Source: Mixta calida
Lineage (GTDB): Bacteria > Pseudomonadota > Gammaproteobacteria > Enterobacterales > Enterobacteriaceae
Assembly (NCBI RefSeq): GCF_002953215.1
Contig: NZ_CP026378.1
Location: 3,206,540 to 3,270,539 of the forward strand
DNA: 64,000 nt
Reading direction: 5' to 3'
Positions 63,045-64,000 of this stretch are shown here, one piece after another; position 1 is the first letter of the stretch, and each line of letters opens with the position of its first letter. The notes under the pieces are model-generated. The model worked only from the letters and a program-made list of their open reading frames with translations, did no database searches and had not been told where the DNA came from. A program made the position numbers and the translations under genes.

Positions 63045-64000
63045 TTAGGATCCCATGCGATAGTTTGGCGACTCTTTAGTGATGGTCACGTCATGGACGT
63101 GGCTTTCCGAAATACCGGCGCCGCTGATGCGTACAAATTCCGCTTTAGTGCGCAGCTCTTCGATAGTGGCGCAGCCGGTCAGCCCCATGCAGGAGCGCAG
63201 GCCGCCCATCTGCTGATGCACGATCTCTTTCAGGCGGCCTTTATAGGCGACGCGGCCTTCGATGCCTTCCGGCACCAGCTTGTCCGCCGCGTTGTCGCTC
63301 TGGAAGTAGCGATCGGAGGAGCCTTTAGACATCGCGCCCAGCGAACCCATGCCGCGATAGGATTTAAACGCGCGGCCCTGGTAAAGCTCGATTTCGCCTG
63401 GGGATTCTTCGGTGCCGGCCAGCATTGAGCCGACCATTACGCAGGCGGCGCCTGCGGCGATCGCTTTAGCGATATCGCCGGAGAAGCGGATGCCGCCGTC
63501 GGCAATCACCGGCACGCCGGTGCCTTCCAGCGCTTCAACCGCGTCGGAAACCGCAGTAATCTGCGGCACGCCGACGCCGGTAACGATACGGGTGGTGCAG
63601 ATAGAGCCAGGGCCGATGCCGACTTTCACCGCGCTTACGCCCGCCTGGGCCAGCGCCAGCGCGCCCGCGCCGGTCGCGACGTTGCCGCCGATGATCTGCA
63701 GGTTAGGATATTTGGCGCGCGTTTCGCGGATGCGTTGCAGCACGCCTTCGGAATGACCGTGAGAGGAGTCGATCAGCAGCACGTCAACGCCCGCCGCCAC
63801 CAGCGCATCGACGCGTGCTTCATTGCCCGCGCCTGCGCCGACCGCCGCGCCAACGCGCAGACGGCCATGCTCATCTTTACAGGCCAGCGGCTTACGCTCC
63901 GCCTTCTGGAAATCTTTTACGGTGATCATGCCGAGCAGACGGAAGCTGTCATCCACCACCAGCGCTTTTTCGACGCGCTTCTCATGCATTCTTTGCAGCA
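63045..64000 (-). CDS. guaB: IMP dehydrogenase, 3' part (5' end outside window)
   Basis: Oxidises IMP to XMP with NAD+, the first step to GMP. About 318 C-terminal residues are visible and the frame continues across the window edge. Included are the end of the CBS module ([20 protein letters not shown]), the catalytic loop GPGSICTTR with the nucleophilic cysteine, the phosphate-binding [11 protein letters not shown] and [13 protein letters not shown], the flap with [20 protein letters not shown], and the C-terminal [12 protein letters not shown]. guaA follows in the same direction. Confidence 0.97.
   Translation of the reverse strand, partial: LQRMHEKRVEKALVVDDSFRLLGMITVKDFQKAERKPLACKDEHGRLRVGAAVGAGAGNEARVDALVAAGVDVLLIDSSHGHSEGVLQRIRETRAKYPNLQIIGGNVATGAGALALAQAGVSAVKVGIGPGSICTTRIVTGVGVPQITAVSDAVEALEGTGVPVIADGGIRFSGDIAKAIAAGAACVMVGSMLAGTEESPGEIELYQGRAFKSYRGMGSLGAMSKGSSDRYFQSDNAADKLVPEGIEGRVAYKGRLKEIVHQQMGGLRSCMGLTGCATIEELRTKAEFVRISGAGISESHVHDVTITKESPNYRMGS

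Noticed and set aside
1-64000. CRISPR arrays, tRNA or rRNA genes, insertion sequences
   Set aside because: No regularly spaced repeats, no tRNA-like cloverleaf with conserved bases, no rRNA segments and no transposase were recognised on either strand.

Overview
The window is about 64 kb of high-GC chromosomal backbone from a gamma-proteobacterium of the order Enterobacterales. Its gene order follows the Escherichia coli nudK-narQ-acrD-dapE-purC-dapA-bepA-hda-upp-purMN-ppk-ppx-guaBA segment closely, and the protein sequences are E. coli-like. Insertions that E. coli lacks (narGHJI, narK and narL beside narQ, ansP, a second Pst-type transporter, mgtE, vapBC) and the codon style suggest an Erwiniaceae-type genome such as Mixta or Pantoea. 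That last step is inference; I see no rRNA or other marker that fixes the genus.

Layout. 1-4451: the distal part of a sugar ABC-transporter operon (two permeases, an allulose-6-phosphate-type epimerase, a ROK kinase and a ribokinase-family kinase, all overlapping). 4611-5189: nudK. 5460-13884: nitrate respiration block narK and narGHJI, both leftward, with FNR and NarL-type sites in front of each. 14253-19345: narL, ansP, narQ and narP, so one nitrate sensor faces two response regulators and there is no narX at this locus. 19563-25640: acrD, the microprotein gene ypfM, yffB, dapE, ypfN, ypfH. 25725-31525: leftward tmcA, ypfJ, purC, bamC, dapA. 31683-35502: gcvR, bcp, perM and a GGDEF diguanylate cyclase. 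35757-37017: two tandem exported DsrE-like proteins of unknown function. 37725-40265: bepA, yfgD, hda. 40624-43042: a GNAT/PAS-LuxR/NCS1-permease cluster, followed by a striking 196-bp nested palindrome before uraA. 43266-47145: uraA and upp leftward, purMN rightward. 47194-51744: pstC-pstA-pstB without pstS or phoU, divergent from ppk-ppx (51897-55493). 55552-60360: tehB, a pdeF whose EAL metal site is broken, yfgG, mgtE. 60471-61105: vapBC toxin-antitoxin. 61393-64000: guaA and the 3' part of guaB.

How the genes work together. NarQ senses nitrate and should drive both NarL and NarP, which with FNR control narK (nitrate/nitrite transport) and narGHJI (respiratory nitrate reductase). PurR-type operators before purC and purM tie de novo purine synthesis together; upp/uraA salvage uracil, and guaBA finishes GMP synthesis. 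ppk/ppx make and degrade polyphosphate beside a phosphate-importer operon. Cell-envelope maintenance is represented by bamC, bepA and acrD. Two c-di-GMP-type proteins (an apparently active cyclase and a probably inactive EAL protein) are present.

No rRNA, tRNA, CRISPR array, prophage or insertion sequence was recognised. The most interesting undescribed items are the nested palindrome at 43057-43252, the tandem exported DsrE-like pair, the pstS-less pst operon facing ppk, the degenerate PdeF, and the GNAT/PAS-LuxR/permease cluster.
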